Shown here piece by piece: positions 51,950-61,698 of a DNA stretch of 64,000 nucleotides. A model generated the notes under the pieces. It saw only the letters and a list, made by a program, of their open reading frames with translations, was not told the DNA's origin and searched no databases. The position numbers were made by a program, and so were the translations under genes. How positions within the stretch are numbered: position 1 is the first letter of the stretch; each line of letters starts with the position of its first letter. Origin of the DNA: Yarrowia lipolytica (taxonomy: Eukaryota > Ascomycota > Dipodascomycetes > Dipodascales); NCBI RefSeq assembly GCF_001761485.1, contig NC_090773.1:1984001-2048000 (forward strand), read 5' to 3'.

Positions 51950-52798
51950 ATGCCGCATTCGCTTCCGCCACTCCGTATCATTCTTGTTCGGCACGGTCAG
52001 ACGGACCACAACAAGGCCGGCATCATTCAGGGCCAGACCGACATTCCTCTGAACGACGAGGGTAGAAGACAGGCCCGGGACTGCGGCAAGAAGATCAGAG
52101 AGGTGTTGGCCGGTTTCGGGGATTCCGTTGGAGCCGACTTGGACTTTTCCGACTCGGTTGGGGATACTGACAGGGACAGTAACTCGAACAGATTGTCAAC
52201 CCCTACCGCCGCCCCCACTACCGACTGGAATCCCAAAAACCCATTCAACGGCCCCATCTCGGCGGTGTACACGTCGGACCTCAAGCGGTGCGTCGAAACC
52301 ACCGACATTCTGCTGGCGACCGCCGGTATCGACACAAAGGCGGCGCGGACCCCGCTACTCCGAGAACGGTACATGGGAGAGCTGGAAAACAAGCCCGCCG
52401 TGGAGGGCCGACAGCGGTGCCGAGACGAAAACCGCCATTGGGACTCGTTTGGTGAGTCTAACACACACATGGTCGAGCGGCTCAGCAAGCAGTGGGACAC
52501 CATTGTGTCGCGGGGACTCGAGGAGCGGCAGGGGACCGTGCTGGTGGTGACGCATGGCGGCTGCATCACACGGTTCACGAACTATCTGGTGAACGAGCTG
52601 CAGCCCGAGCCGTTTGCGCTCAGCTCGCTAATTTCGGTTGACTCACTGCGGTCTCCCCAGAATACCTCCTTCACCGTGTTTGACATCGACAGAAACACGT
52701 TTCAGGGCACGTTACAGGTGTTTGCCGATATCGCCCACCTGGATGGGGTTGAGAAGCGCGTCTCCAACCCCGATGAGTATGTTCCCGGAAGGTGGTAG
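51950..52798 (+). CDS. Histidine phosphatase (phosphoglycerate-mutase superfamily)
   Basis: The 282-residue protein carries the branch-1 histidine phosphatase core: LVRHGQTDHN with the phospho-acceptor His15, the Arg of YTSDLKRCVETT, an acidic ERYMGELENK motif and the second catalytic His202 in VVTHGG. It resembles the yeast broad-range phosphatases of this family and TIGAR/fructose-2,6-bisphosphatase-like proteins rather than glycolytic phosphoglycerate mutase, which has a different length and motif spacing. A 45-residue Ser/Asp/Thr/Pro-rich insert (about 55-100) separates the first helix from the second motif and looks disordered. The substrate cannot be stated. The start is the first ATG after a T-poor leader. 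No neighbour suggests a pathway. Confidence 0.85.
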   Translation: MPHSLPPLRIILVRHGQTDHNKAGIIQGQTDIPLNDEGRRQARDCGKKIREVLAGFGDSVGADLDFSDSVGDTDRDSNSNRLSTPTAAPTTDWNPKNPFNGPISAVYTSDLKRCVETTDILLATAGIDTKAARTPLLRERYMGELENKPAVEGRQRCRDENRHWDSFGESNTHMVERLSKQWDTIVSRGLEERQGTVLVVTHGGCITRFTNYLVNELQPEPFALSSLISVDSLRSPQNTSFTVFDIDRNTFQGTLQVFADIAHLDGVEKRVSNPDEYVPGRW

Positions 52799-54153
52799 GC
52801 GTAGACCCGAGGTTCGCCCAAGTCGCGTCTGGTAATTGGGACACTAACTGCGATATACCCGATTAATTGCCACCCCAGCTTTTCCAATTAGGTCACATAC
52901 AGTTACACATAATAGACAATACATGTTTGTTGTTGGTTGGAGTGTGGGTTGAAATTGCTCTTGAGTTCAGGAGCATTATTGGCGGGAACAATTGTGGGCT
53001 TAACTGTTTAGGGCGTGACGGCAGCAACCTCTTCTGGGTTCGTGCTCTGGGGACCCCCGATCTCTATTGGGCTCCAGTTCAGAGAGAAGCTCAGAATCCA
53101 GCTCAGAATCCAGATCCAGTACCGCCGAGAATCCATGTTGAAGTCTTTGAGTGCACAAAACGGGCATTAAAACTTCTTAAATGCGACAGACTTGGCGAAA
53201 ATGAGACAGATCTTGTTAGATGATCTATTCTGAATCAGACAGATCAGTCGAACTGTTAGCCGTCGAACTGGGCTGGACTACAGTGAGTCGTCGCTAGGGC
53301 AGACTGGGGAGATACAGTGGGAAACGGGCTAGATTTAGATGGATGTATGGTGGTGTCGGGACTCGGTGTTTCACTCAGATGTGTCTCAGGTCTTCCACTC
53401 TTCACCTCCCTCTGTCGAACTGTGGCTTGCCAAGCTTGTGATGCGATTGGTATCAGATAGCGAACTTTTACACAGAACAAGATGCTCAAATTGACCGTGT
53501 CGTCGACTTGAGATCGTTTTCAGCTACAACTGGACTTGTTGATAAGACCTTGTTGGTGGAGACATCGAAAGAGGAAGTACAAGTGTGGTGTCTTGTGCTC
53601 GTACAGTATGTAGGTATGTACTGTACGCATAGAATGGTGGTTCCCTGCTGCATTGGTCACGTGACGGCATTCACGACAACATTTGCTTTTTGATTGATTT
53701 CCATGTGTTTTAATTTGTTTTTGTGATCTCCGAGTTGTTTTTTTAATTTTCATATTTATTTTCATTTATTTATTTATGTATTTAATATATACTTTTTAAT
53801 TATTTTAAACTCCTCACTAAACCGTCGATTGCACAATATTAACCTTCATTACACCTGCAGCGTGGTTTTTGTGGTCGTTAGCCGAAGTCTTCCAACGTGG
53901 GTATAAGTAGGAACAATTGCGCCGATTTTTTGAGCCGTCTAAATCTCTCGACTCAATTGATCTGCCGTCGAAAATCCGGCTCTCTAGCTCCTTTTCCCCG
54001 TCCGCTGGAGCTCCTCTTCATTGTGCCGTTTTTCCAACATTTAACTTTGCCACCCACCACCACCCCCACTACCATCACCCACTCGGTCTCTGTTCGTGTC
54101 ACCACGACTTTGTCTTCTCACACATACTCTGTTTGTGCACCACACATTGCGAA
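52799..54153. other. Intergenic, 1.35 kb
   Basis: No gene is supported. A dyad GTACAGTA...TACTGTAC lies at 53601-53626, CACGTG at 53658-53663, an A/T tract at about 53,735-53,810 and TATAAGTA at 53902. Confidence 0.55.
53902..53909 (+). promoter_or_regulatory. Candidate TATA box of eEF1B-gamma-like gene
   Basis: TATAAGTA lies about 245 bp upstream of the ATG; the long C/T-rich leader that follows fits a highly expressed yeast gene. Positional inference only. Confidence 0.4.
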
Positions 54154-54792
54154 ATGTCCATCGGAAAGCTCTATCTCGCCCCCTACGCCCGCTGCAACGC
54201 GCTCTACGGCCTCGTCAACCACTACAAGCTGGACGTGGAGATTTCCGGCGCGGACGAGGAGTTTGAGAAGAAGTTCCCACTCAAAAAGTACCCGTCGCTG
54301 GTGCTGGCAGACGGCACTGCGGTCCACGAGTTCTTTGCGGTGGCTTTCTATCTGCTGACATTTGTCAAGGACGAGTCCATCAAGCCCAAGAATGACCTGG
54401 AGCACGCGCAGTTCTTCCAGTGGGTGTCGTTTGCCAACTCGGAGCTTGTGGCACTGCTGTTCAAGTCGTTTGGCGGCCTGGTGGGCCGAGCCCCTTACAA
54501 CAAGAAGCTCATTGACGAGTCGCAGAAGGAGCTCAACAAGCAGATTGAGCTGACGTTCGAGCCCCATCTCACCAAACACACCTATCTGGTGGGAGACCGG
54601 CTCACCTTTGCCGACTACGCCGTGGCAGGCCTCATTTTCCGAGGCTTCGAGCTGCTGTTCGACAAGGAGTGGCGAAAGACCCACCCCGCCATCTCTCGAT
54701 GGTACAAGACGGTGGTTTCCCAGCCCTTCTACGACGGCGTCAAGCTCACCATCACCGACCAGAAGGTCCAGTACGTTCCCAAGAAGGATTAG
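54154..54792 (+). CDS. GST-domain protein, eEF1B-gamma N-terminal type
   Basis: The 212-residue protein corresponds to the glutathione-transferase-like N-terminal part of translation elongation factor 1B-gamma (Tef3/Tef4/Cam1). The N-terminal thioredoxin fold (1 to about 78) has KYPSLVLADGTAVHE for the glutathione-contacting turn, and the all-helical C part (about 85-205) has the GST helix-6 motif YLVGDRLTFADYAVAGLIFRG (here split by position 153-173). Full-length eEF1B-gamma is about 415 residues and has a further conserved C-terminal EF1G domain, absent here: a stop follows residue 212 and nothing related lies downstream before 57 kb. It may be a stand-alone GST or a paralogue that lost the EF1G domain. 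The upstream frame stays open from 53917 but ATG 54154 has the family start MSIGKLYLAP. Confidence 0.8.
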   Translation: MSIGKLYLAPYARCNALYGLVNHYKLDVEISGADEEFEKKFPLKKYPSLVLADGTAVHEFFAVAFYLLTFVKDESIKPKNDLEHAQFFQWVSFANSELVALLFKSFGGLVGRAPYNKKLIDESQKELNKQIELTFEPHLTKHTYLVGDRLTFADYAVAGLIFRGFELLFDKEWRKTHPAISRWYKTVVSQPFYDGVKLTITDQKVQYVPKKD

Positions 54793-57297
54793 GGGTTGGT
54801 GGAGTGTGTTTGAACGGTAATCTCGTGTTAGTGTGTGTACGGTAAACCCCAACCACGTGCCTGTACCGCTACATGCGCAATCATTGGACAATATACTGAA
54901 TATATGATCATGTCTACGTGAGAGTCTGGTCAAAGCCGCAGTAGCCTGCTGGCCAGAAAAGCCACAGACTATAACGCAGCAGCAGTGGTGGCTGTCACTG
55001 CGAAAAAACAATCTGTCGCTGCATTTCTTGGGCTCTGACATCCAACATCTAGGCTTGCTCGACTGCAGTAGCCACAGTCTCAGTTCTCTTTTTCATTCCT
55101 TGTCAGTTGATGCGATGAAGAGAGCGACAACGAGAATGAGAACGACAACGACAACGACAAAGAGTAGCAGTATTCGTAGGAAAACGAGTAGCGGTACTCG
55201 TACTGACATTCGTACCGACATTCGTACCGACATTCGTAACAGATGCACTGAAGTTGCTGTGTTGTCGCAGAGTGTGGGTCTGAGCAACCAGTCTGGAAAG
55301 TTGGGCCACTCGCATTGTTTTCACCATCTTGTTGAACCTGTTAATGAAGATCCGCAATCGTCTTTTGGCTCTCGTCATGTTCCATTTGATCTTTCGAGTG
55401 AGACGCTTCTCCTTCCAGCCTTTGCAGTTGGTCCAGTCTCCGCTCCAGCTTCTTGAGCATGGTGATTCTCATCTTTTCTGTAGTCGGGTATTATCTGACA
55501 TGCCCATAATGGCACGAGGGAGAGAGAGATTGAGGTGGTTCCGAAGAGGAGGTGTAGAAACACCAAACTGGGTCAGTGGTGGTAGGGTGGTAGGAGTGGT
55601 AGGGGGCAGGGATCGTAGTACAATACCCTTACGCCTTTCGAGGTCGCCTTGAGCAGTATCTACAGTGTACTGTAGACAGCCGGGATCAAGAAGAAGGTCA
55701 AAGATTTGCTTCTCACCGCTAGATTGGTTGAGATCATCAGGGGTGTGGTTTGTTGGTGCAACCAAATTGTGCACTTGTTTCGCTCTCTTCAACGCTGTAG
55801 TCTGGCCTGTTGTCAGCAGTGCAAGTGAAGTGTTCTGGGACCGGCTCGAACCGACTCAGGCTCAATCAAACGGACTCCTGACCAACTCCTGACTCCGCAA
55901 AGTCCCCCAACTTCACAACCCTTTGTGTCCAACTCCAGAACCCTTCATCCCCCACCACCACTTCCAGAGCAACAAGTGGATATCGCCTCGGAAAGGAAGG
56001 CCACCTCCGCCAAACGTCGGTCGAAAATGGCATCTCCGACCGTATCTCCGACGCCTCGTTTTTGCGTGGCACCTTCCTCTTCTGTATCTCCGCCGTTTGG
56101 TGCCGCGTTTCGGATGCAAGAAACGCCGCAGGCAGTTGATGACTTCCTCCGCGCGAGTGAAAAGAACAGTGACATGAGCGAACGGCAACAGTTACACAAA
56201 AAGAAGAGTGGCATGAACGAGTGACACAACTGGTGACCAGACAAAAACACTCTTACAAACTCTAGAAACTCACACACCATCTCAGATACAGATACCAGAT
56301 CAAGAGACAAAGCCACCTCAAGACCAACATTCCACCTTACAAAGGCATCGAGGCGCAGAATGGAGCATTCGGCATTCCATTTTCAACCGACTCTTTGGGG
56401 GCGGTCCTGTTGGAGCTACCGGTACCGTCTACGTATCACATCTTATAACGATACTAGATACAGACGGTGGAGCAAAGGCGCGCGAGGACACGAACTGGTC
56501 AGGTAAACGACAAGACTCAACCAATGAATCGCATCATGAATTGCATCTTGGATTGTATCTTGGATTGCATCTTGAAACGATCATGAAACGCTCTCTTGAA
56601 AGGCAACAGACCCATACCTACCCAATTGCTTCAACTGACTGCCATGCCAGGACTCGCTAACACAACTTTGAGATTTCAGGAACAACAACCACAACTCTCC
56701 TCTCCTACGCTCCATCCACAAATGACCACCAACAAGGCAACTGCTGCACTGCTAGGTTTCATTTCAGACAACGACTTGCGGCACATACGACATACGGTAC
56801 ATCGGTGTCTCCTCAGGCGAACCATCGCCGGCAACACGTGCACCAGACGATGCGGGTCAGGACGGAGTGGATGTTCCTATTGTTTGCTTCCCCACGGCCG
56901 CCGTTTACGCCTTGTGAGTCTGGACAGCTTCCCCTACATTCAATTGATTCTCACAGAATGGAAAATGGTGGGCTCATACACCCCCTGGTCTTGAAAGACT
57001 GGGCCGTGCCTCATCTGATGATAATGCCTGTCTGTTGTCTTGCTATATCAACGCTCTGCTATTCCCGCCTCATTCTCGATGACCAACCCACCGCACCACA
57101 CTTGCCTTTCTAAGACTTGCACATATCAGCTTGTCTACCGTCCCCCAAATCAAGCAAGACTCCAGTGGATAAGGAAATGCTCTCAAACTCATCAGATGTT
57201 AATCAATGGACCCCCAGGACCACATATAAACCCCATGAAGTCGCCCTTCAACTCCCCACCAGTCTCTGACACCAATTTCTGACACCAACACCCAACT
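54793..57297. other. Region of 2.5 kb with coding-like fragments but no complete gene
   Basis: No intact gene is seen. On the minus strand 55,103-55,792 holds a coiled-coil-like frame and a separate hydrophobic tail frame. On the plus strand 56,027-57,113 holds several adjoining frames with protein-like composition and a possible 43-bp intron at 56,914-56,956 (see findings). A 12-bp repeat GACATTCGTACC x3 lies at about 55,204-55,239. CACGTG is at 54854. Confidence 0.5.
57225..57230 (+). promoter_or_regulatory. TATA box of secreted protein gene
   Basis: TATAAA in the context CACATATAAACCCC lies 68-73 bp upstream of the ATG, which is an ideal yeast spacing for a short leader. Confidence 0.6.
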
Positions 57298-58290
57298 ATG
57301 AAGTTCTCCACCCTCACTCTCTCCCTCGCCTCTCTCTCTCTGGCTGCTCCCCAGTTCCATCACCTGGACAACTCGCGAGCCCTGTCGCACGTCCACGACT
57401 ACGCTTGGCCCCAGTCCGACTACACTTACCAGCTGCACGGATACCGAAACGACCGGCGGTACGACATGACCACCGATGGCCAGAACCTGTACCTGGGCCA
57501 CGGATCCACCGGCGACGTGAACGGCCACCGGCTGCACAATGTCACCGTTTACATTGACGTGAACGGTGACGTGAACATCGATGGAACCAACTACGGCAAG
57601 AACCGTTATGTTAGCGTTGACAACAACCGACTGGTGCCTTCGACCCGAGCCAACCGAAAGCTCAATCTACACCGAGACACGGACAACTGGCGAAACGCCG
57701 ACCTGCGGTACTCTGACAAGAACCAGTTCCTGGCCTGTCCTGTCGACTCCAAGGGCAATGCCTATGACATTAGCTACGACCAGCAGTCCCACAACCACCT
57801 GCACCAAGTCTTTGTCAACAACGCCCCTTGCGCCAACCCCATTGCCGTCAACGTCAACGGTAACCTCAACCAGGGCTATTCCCGGTACCAGGACTCGCGT
57901 CTGCGAGTCATTGACAACAACCGGTTCCAGAATGCCAACGTGTACCACAACGATGGCCGGCTGATGCTCATTGACGATCGGCAGCGATCCCAGAACTACC
58001 ACCCCTGGAACGGCCAGCTGTCGTACCGAGGTCAGCTTGTGGACAACCAGGGCCGATTTGTGCGGCTCGGCAACCAGGCTTCTCTGCAGTTCACCGATCG
58101 AAACCAGGTGCGACAGGGTCTCACTGGCTTCCAGATCCGTGACAACCGGCTAACTTACCACAACCAGGGCTTCATTGCTTGCCAGTACGCCAATGGCATG
58201 TGGGAGCTGCGACCCACTGGCGTTGAGAGCGCGGCCCAGGCCTGCAACAATGCTCAGTACGTCGAGATCGCCATGGAGTCTCTACAGTAG
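57298..58290 (+). CDS. Secreted Asn/Asp/Arg-rich protein of unknown function
   Basis: I do not recognise this 330-residue protein. It begins with a clear signal peptide (MKFSTLTLSLASLSLAAP, cleavage likely at about residue 17). The mature part is hydrophilic, rich in Asn, Asp, Arg, Tyr and Gln, with repeated short beta-like units of the form DNNR or DxR followed by a hydrophobic residue (VSVDNNRLV, RVIDNNRF, MLIDDRQ, IRDNRLTY), so a beta-repeat fold is likely. There are four Cys in the mature part, allowing two disulfides, and one N-glycosylation site (HNVT). No GPI-type C-terminus or membrane segment follows, so it should be secreted or held in the wall by other means. Codon choice is strongly biased to the preferred C-ending set, which implies high expression. 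Confidence 0.8.
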   Translation: MKFSTLTLSLASLSLAAPQFHHLDNSRALSHVHDYAWPQSDYTYQLHGYRNDRRYDMTTDGQNLYLGHGSTGDVNGHRLHNVTVYIDVNGDVNIDGTNYGKNRYVSVDNNRLVPSTRANRKLNLHRDTDNWRNADLRYSDKNQFLACPVDSKGNAYDISYDQQSHNHLHQVFVNNAPCANPIAVNVNGNLNQGYSRYQDSRLRVIDNNRFQNANVYHNDGRLMLIDDRQRSQNYHPWNGQLSYRGQLVDNQGRFVRLGNQASLQFTDRNQVRQGLTGFQIRDNRLTYHNQGFIACQYANGMWELRPTGVESAAQACNNAQYVEIAMESLQ

Positions 58291-58506
58291 GTGTTTCTGT
58301 GACTTTGACTGTGACTTTGACTGTGACTGTGACTGTTATATAACTCTCAACTCTTAACTCTTAGTGTGGTGTGTATTCGTAGACTGGTGTGGTACATTCT
58401 CTAGTGTATGAATACTGTAGTGGGGGTCAGCGGGGTCCGTGGGGGCCACAGATATAGCCTAGAGAGAACAGTATGACGGGGCGCTGGGTGTGGGGGGGAC
58501 AAAAAG

Positions 58507-58583
58507 TGATTTTTCTGCCAGGATCGAAACTGCCGACGTTCTGCGTGTTAAGCAGATGCCATAACCAACTAGACCAAGAAACC
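58507..58583 (-). tRNA. tRNA-Val(AAC), T-arm and acceptor irregular
   Basis: The 5-prime GGTTTCT, the A-box region GGTCTAGTTGG and the anticodon stem-loop CTGCTTAACACGCAG with anticodon AAC are normal. The T-arm has an 8-base loop and a G-G mismatch, and the 3-prime acceptor strand has two more A than needed to pair with the 5-prime strand. The total is 77 bases against 74 for a usual tRNA-Val. A T5 terminator follows. Either the gene is decaying or the sequence has homopolymer errors. Confidence 0.8.
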
Positions 58584-59575
58584 AGCTGTGAAGTTCCGAG
58601 GTGGGATGCAGAGTTTTGAGGGTGAAAATAAGTTTTTTGAAAAAATTATTAGAATAAAATATAAAAAAATATCAAAGTGATTTATATTTTTTACAGGTGA
58701 AATGTATTTGCACGAAACAGGCTTATTAATGCATTAAAATGTCTTGTCTGATATTTATAATGATACATTTCAAGTGATGGTGGCGTTTTATCATAATCTT
58801 TATTTGTTCATGATGAGTTGAGACTCTGGGTCATGTTGAGTGTTGAACACCGAATAAATAGAATGAAATGGAAAGATTTCCAAAAAAAACTCGATAGGTA
58901 ACATGTCAATCAGATTAAATGAGTGGATATGGTCACATTTGGTATGTTTCCCCAGTGATAATCTGCTTTTTTATGAGCAATGAGTAGTTTGGTCTAGTTG
59001 TGTAGAAATCTTGTCATTTTGGGATGATATTTTATGGGAAGCTATATAAACGTAGTCCATGCTGATATGGTAGGCCGTTGTGTTGCTCAATTGTACTCCA
59101 CGTCTCTTAATAATGCCCTAAGGCCACCGTGACCCAACCCACATGTTGGTCAGATTGTAAAGTTCTTCATAACCTGTTGTAATTCTCACGTGATGTCGAC
59201 TCTTCAACTGTTGTATTATTTCGGCTGGAAATTTTCTCGCACACATTTTTTTAGACCCGGATTTTGCTGTTTTAAGGTCGCTTCGCTTGATAATCCTTTA
59301 TTTATTTTATGTGATGATCCGTTATTATACCTACAAGTAGTAAGCCGTGTTATTGGCGTTCAATAAATCATCCACATGATAATTAATCGTTATGGTGCGC
59401 GTTTCGGTGAGTCCAGTTGTTTGTTTGTTTGTTTGTTTTTCTTTTTTTTTTTTTTTCTTTCTTTTCTTTTGTAATTATTCTAATAATTCAGTACAGTAGT
59501 AAGCCATTTTCTACGCCAATCACGTGACTATTTACCTCGGTTGCGGTTTCCAGATTAGGCGTTGTTTTGGTAATA

Positions 59576-59659
59576 GGCATCCTGGCCGAGCGGTTAAGGC
59601 GAGAGATTAGAAATCTCTTGGGGTTTCCCCGCGTAGGTTCCGAATCCTGCGGGATGTCG
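59576..59659 (+). tRNA. tRNA-Ser(AGA), two extra bases
   Basis: The class-II tRNA has acceptor GGCATCC pairing with GGATGTC, D-arm TGGCCGAGCGGTTAAGGC, anticodon loop TTAGAAA (anticodon AGA), and a long variable arm GGGGTTTCCCC. Discriminator is G, as required for serine. The T-loop reads TTCCGAAT (8 bases instead of 7), and one more G lies between T-stem and acceptor, giving 84 bases instead of 82. The B-box is thereby disturbed. A T-run terminator follows. Confidence 0.85.
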
Positions 59660-60203
59660 CCAATTCTTTTTTTCAAGGAGATACACACAACACACCTTTT
59701 GTACTTCTGAGAGCTCTGTAAGGTATGTATGTACATGCAGAAGCCAATTTTTGTAGTTAAAATATCAACAACCCCAACACAAGTCCGTTTTTGAGGTGTG
59801 TGCTGACTAAATATATGTCTGAGCGCCGAAAATTTGGAAAAAAGGATGTAAGACCCCAGATAGACCCATAAGGTGGTAGGTGCTTAGTAACCAGGTGATC
59901 ACGTAGGATTCAGTATATGTAGACGAAGACAACACGGTATTTTAATGAATGATGTTATGTGACGAGCTTCCGGAGAGCCAAGGACACTACAAGAACGCAT
60001 TGGTAGGTCAGCGGAGCCCGTTTTATATATTTATATACTAGGGAAATACATTTTAGTTACTTGACGCCTATGTATTTTCCCCCTTTTTTTTTTTCCTGTT
60101 TTTAAATTTATTCTAGGGAATTATAATATTTTTATTCTAATGAAACAATGCTGACCTGCTGAGTAATCCAGAGGCTGGTTTCCCACTAAGGCATAAAATT
60201 TCT

Positions 60204-60288
60204 GCCTGGCAGCTCAATCGGGTAGAAGCGTGAGACTTTATTCCCAAGGTCATTCTCAAGGCTGTGGGTTCAAGCCCCACGTCGGGCT
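60204..60288 (+). tRNA. tRNA-Lys-like gene with intron, irregular
   Basis: Acceptor strands GCCTGGC and GTCGGGC pair, the T-arm GTGGG-TTCAAGC-CCCAC is perfect, and the anticodon stem is TGAGA/TCTCA as in tRNA-Lys. The anticodon loop holds 18 bases, so an intron of about 11 bases is present. Read literally the anticodon would be TTA; a run of four T would give the expected Lys TTT. Position 8/9 is short by one base and the D-loop has extra G and A. A T-run follows. Confidence 0.6.
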
Positions 60289-61172
60289 TTGTTTTTGCGA
60301 CGAGTCGCATTCAAGTGGTATCTTGAGATTGTGTTTTAGTTGGAGATCTAGTTGAATTATTTAACTATTTAGTTGACGTGAAAATTCACTAACAGTTACT
60401 TACGTAAGTCAATAAACCGCACTAAAAAGCGTACACGTACACTGATTTTTTGTCGTAGTGAAACGTGAAAAGGAAAATCCAATACTGAAACCAGTCTTAT
60501 TCCTACTGGAGGTCTGCTATTCCTTCTCTTCTCTTCCTAATCCTCAAGTTGCGATTCTACTAGGGTATGCTGACACAACTACGGTTGGCGATAACTCGTG
60601 AGAAAATAACGCTAGGAGAATACCAAAATCACTTTTGTGTTGCAAAGTGGGATTCTGAGTCGATTGGTGGTCTCATATTTTTTGTAATGTCGCCCAAAAA
60701 CTCGATAATGTGGTTTCTTGAGATACCATATTCGAACTAGGGACTGCATCGTGACATTTTGACATTCCATTTATCGGACGCAGTAGAGGTCTATGGTGGA
60801 ACAGAATATCACCATTCGATTCAACGTAACCGGTTTGCCGTCTCCATTGCAGTCTCAGTCAGTCCCCAGATGTCAACTAAACTCTTAACCACAACTCTGA
60901 AAGGGAGACCTGTTGACGGAATAACGAATAACGAAGCTCTTGGATTCTTACACTCCTAGAATCCACGACTTGTAGTCATTAAAATGAGCCCTCTCAATGA
61001 ACGTCTAGACTGGCATGGATTACTGTATCGTGCATTCTTCTTACTCACTGTATTCCGAGCTACACTACTGTAGCCTACAACCCCTCAAAACCTCCCCCAA
61101 ACACCCCGTCGACATCAATTTCATATCGTCGATTCATAATCTATAATTGGGTAACGTCATAGGTGCTTGTAT

Positions 61173-61285
61173 CGAGACACCTTTCGTTCAAAGCGTGTAT
61201 CGAGGCAGCTTTCGTTCCAGAGCGTGTATCAAGACACCTTTCGTTCAAAGCGTGTATCAAGACAACTGTCGTGCAGAGCGTGTAT
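61173..61285 (+). repeat. 28-bp minisatellite, 4 copies
   Basis: Four copies (28, 29, 28 and 28 bp) starting CRAGRCA and ending AGCGTGTAT follow one another, ending 38 bp from the stop codon of the minus-strand gene at 61324. Copies 1 and 3 are nearly identical. Confidence 0.9.
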
Positions 61286-61323
61286 CTGCACCAAGGCAGG
61301 CCCAAACCCATTCCTCCCGCGTT

Positions 61324-61698
61324 CTACTCGGTCTTTTTCTCCCGCTCCCGCTCCTTTTCCTGTCTGTTGGCCTCCAGAACCCGCTGCAGAACAGCAGTCT
61401 CGATGCTCTCATGGGGCTCCTTGGTGCCGATCCGCTTCTGCGACTTGTAGCCCGCCACAATCAGAATGCCCGCCACCAGAATCAGAGTGATTCCCATAAA
61501 CCGATTGGCCTTCTGGCGCTGCTCAGCAGTCTTGCCCTGCAAACTGGGAGGCAACTTGCCGCCAGGAAGAGTCGTCTCGGACAGAGGCACCTTGGCGGCC
61601 TTGGACGACCCCAGCGAGTCCGTGATGCCGTGAGAAGGTCGCGACGACGTGCCCTTGGGCCGCGCGTGCCGGTTCATCCGCACCAAAGTTCGAAACAT
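61324..61698 (-). CDS. Small single-span membrane protein, possibly mitochondrial
   Basis: I do not recognise this 124-residue protein. The first 25 residues are rich in Arg, Ser and Thr with no acid (MFRTLVRMNRHARPKG), resembling a mitochondrial presequence. One hydrophobic segment follows at about 67-85 (RFMGITLILVAGILIVAGY), then a strongly charged C-terminal helix ending in alternating Glu, Arg and Lys, likely a coiled coil. The design (one helix in the inner membrane and a charged tail) is common among small respiratory assembly and MICOS-type factors, but no motif proves it. The frame is open upstream to 61746, but ATG 61698 fits better. A minisatellite lies just 3-prime of the stop. 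Confidence 0.6.
   Translation of the reverse strand: MFRTLVRMNRHARPKGTSSRPSHGITDSLGSSKAAKVPLSETTLPGGKLPPSLQGKTAEQRQKANRFMGITLILVAGILIVAGYKSQKRIGTKEPHESIETAVLQRVLEANRQEKEREREKKTE

Larger units (their letters stand above)
58291..61323. other. tRNA-bearing gene-poor region, 3 kb
   Basis: Apart from three tRNA genes (Val, Ser, Lys) and a minisatellite at its right end I see no gene. T-rich tracts occur near 59,430-59,470 and 60,080-60,110. CACGTG sites lie at 59187 and 59521, the latter 50 bp upstream of the tRNA-Ser gene. Confidence 0.6.

Noticed and set aside
60655-60960. Possible tRNA or gene near ATTCGAACTAGGGA
   Set aside because: The candidate T-arm does not pair, and the 66-codon frame has no features.
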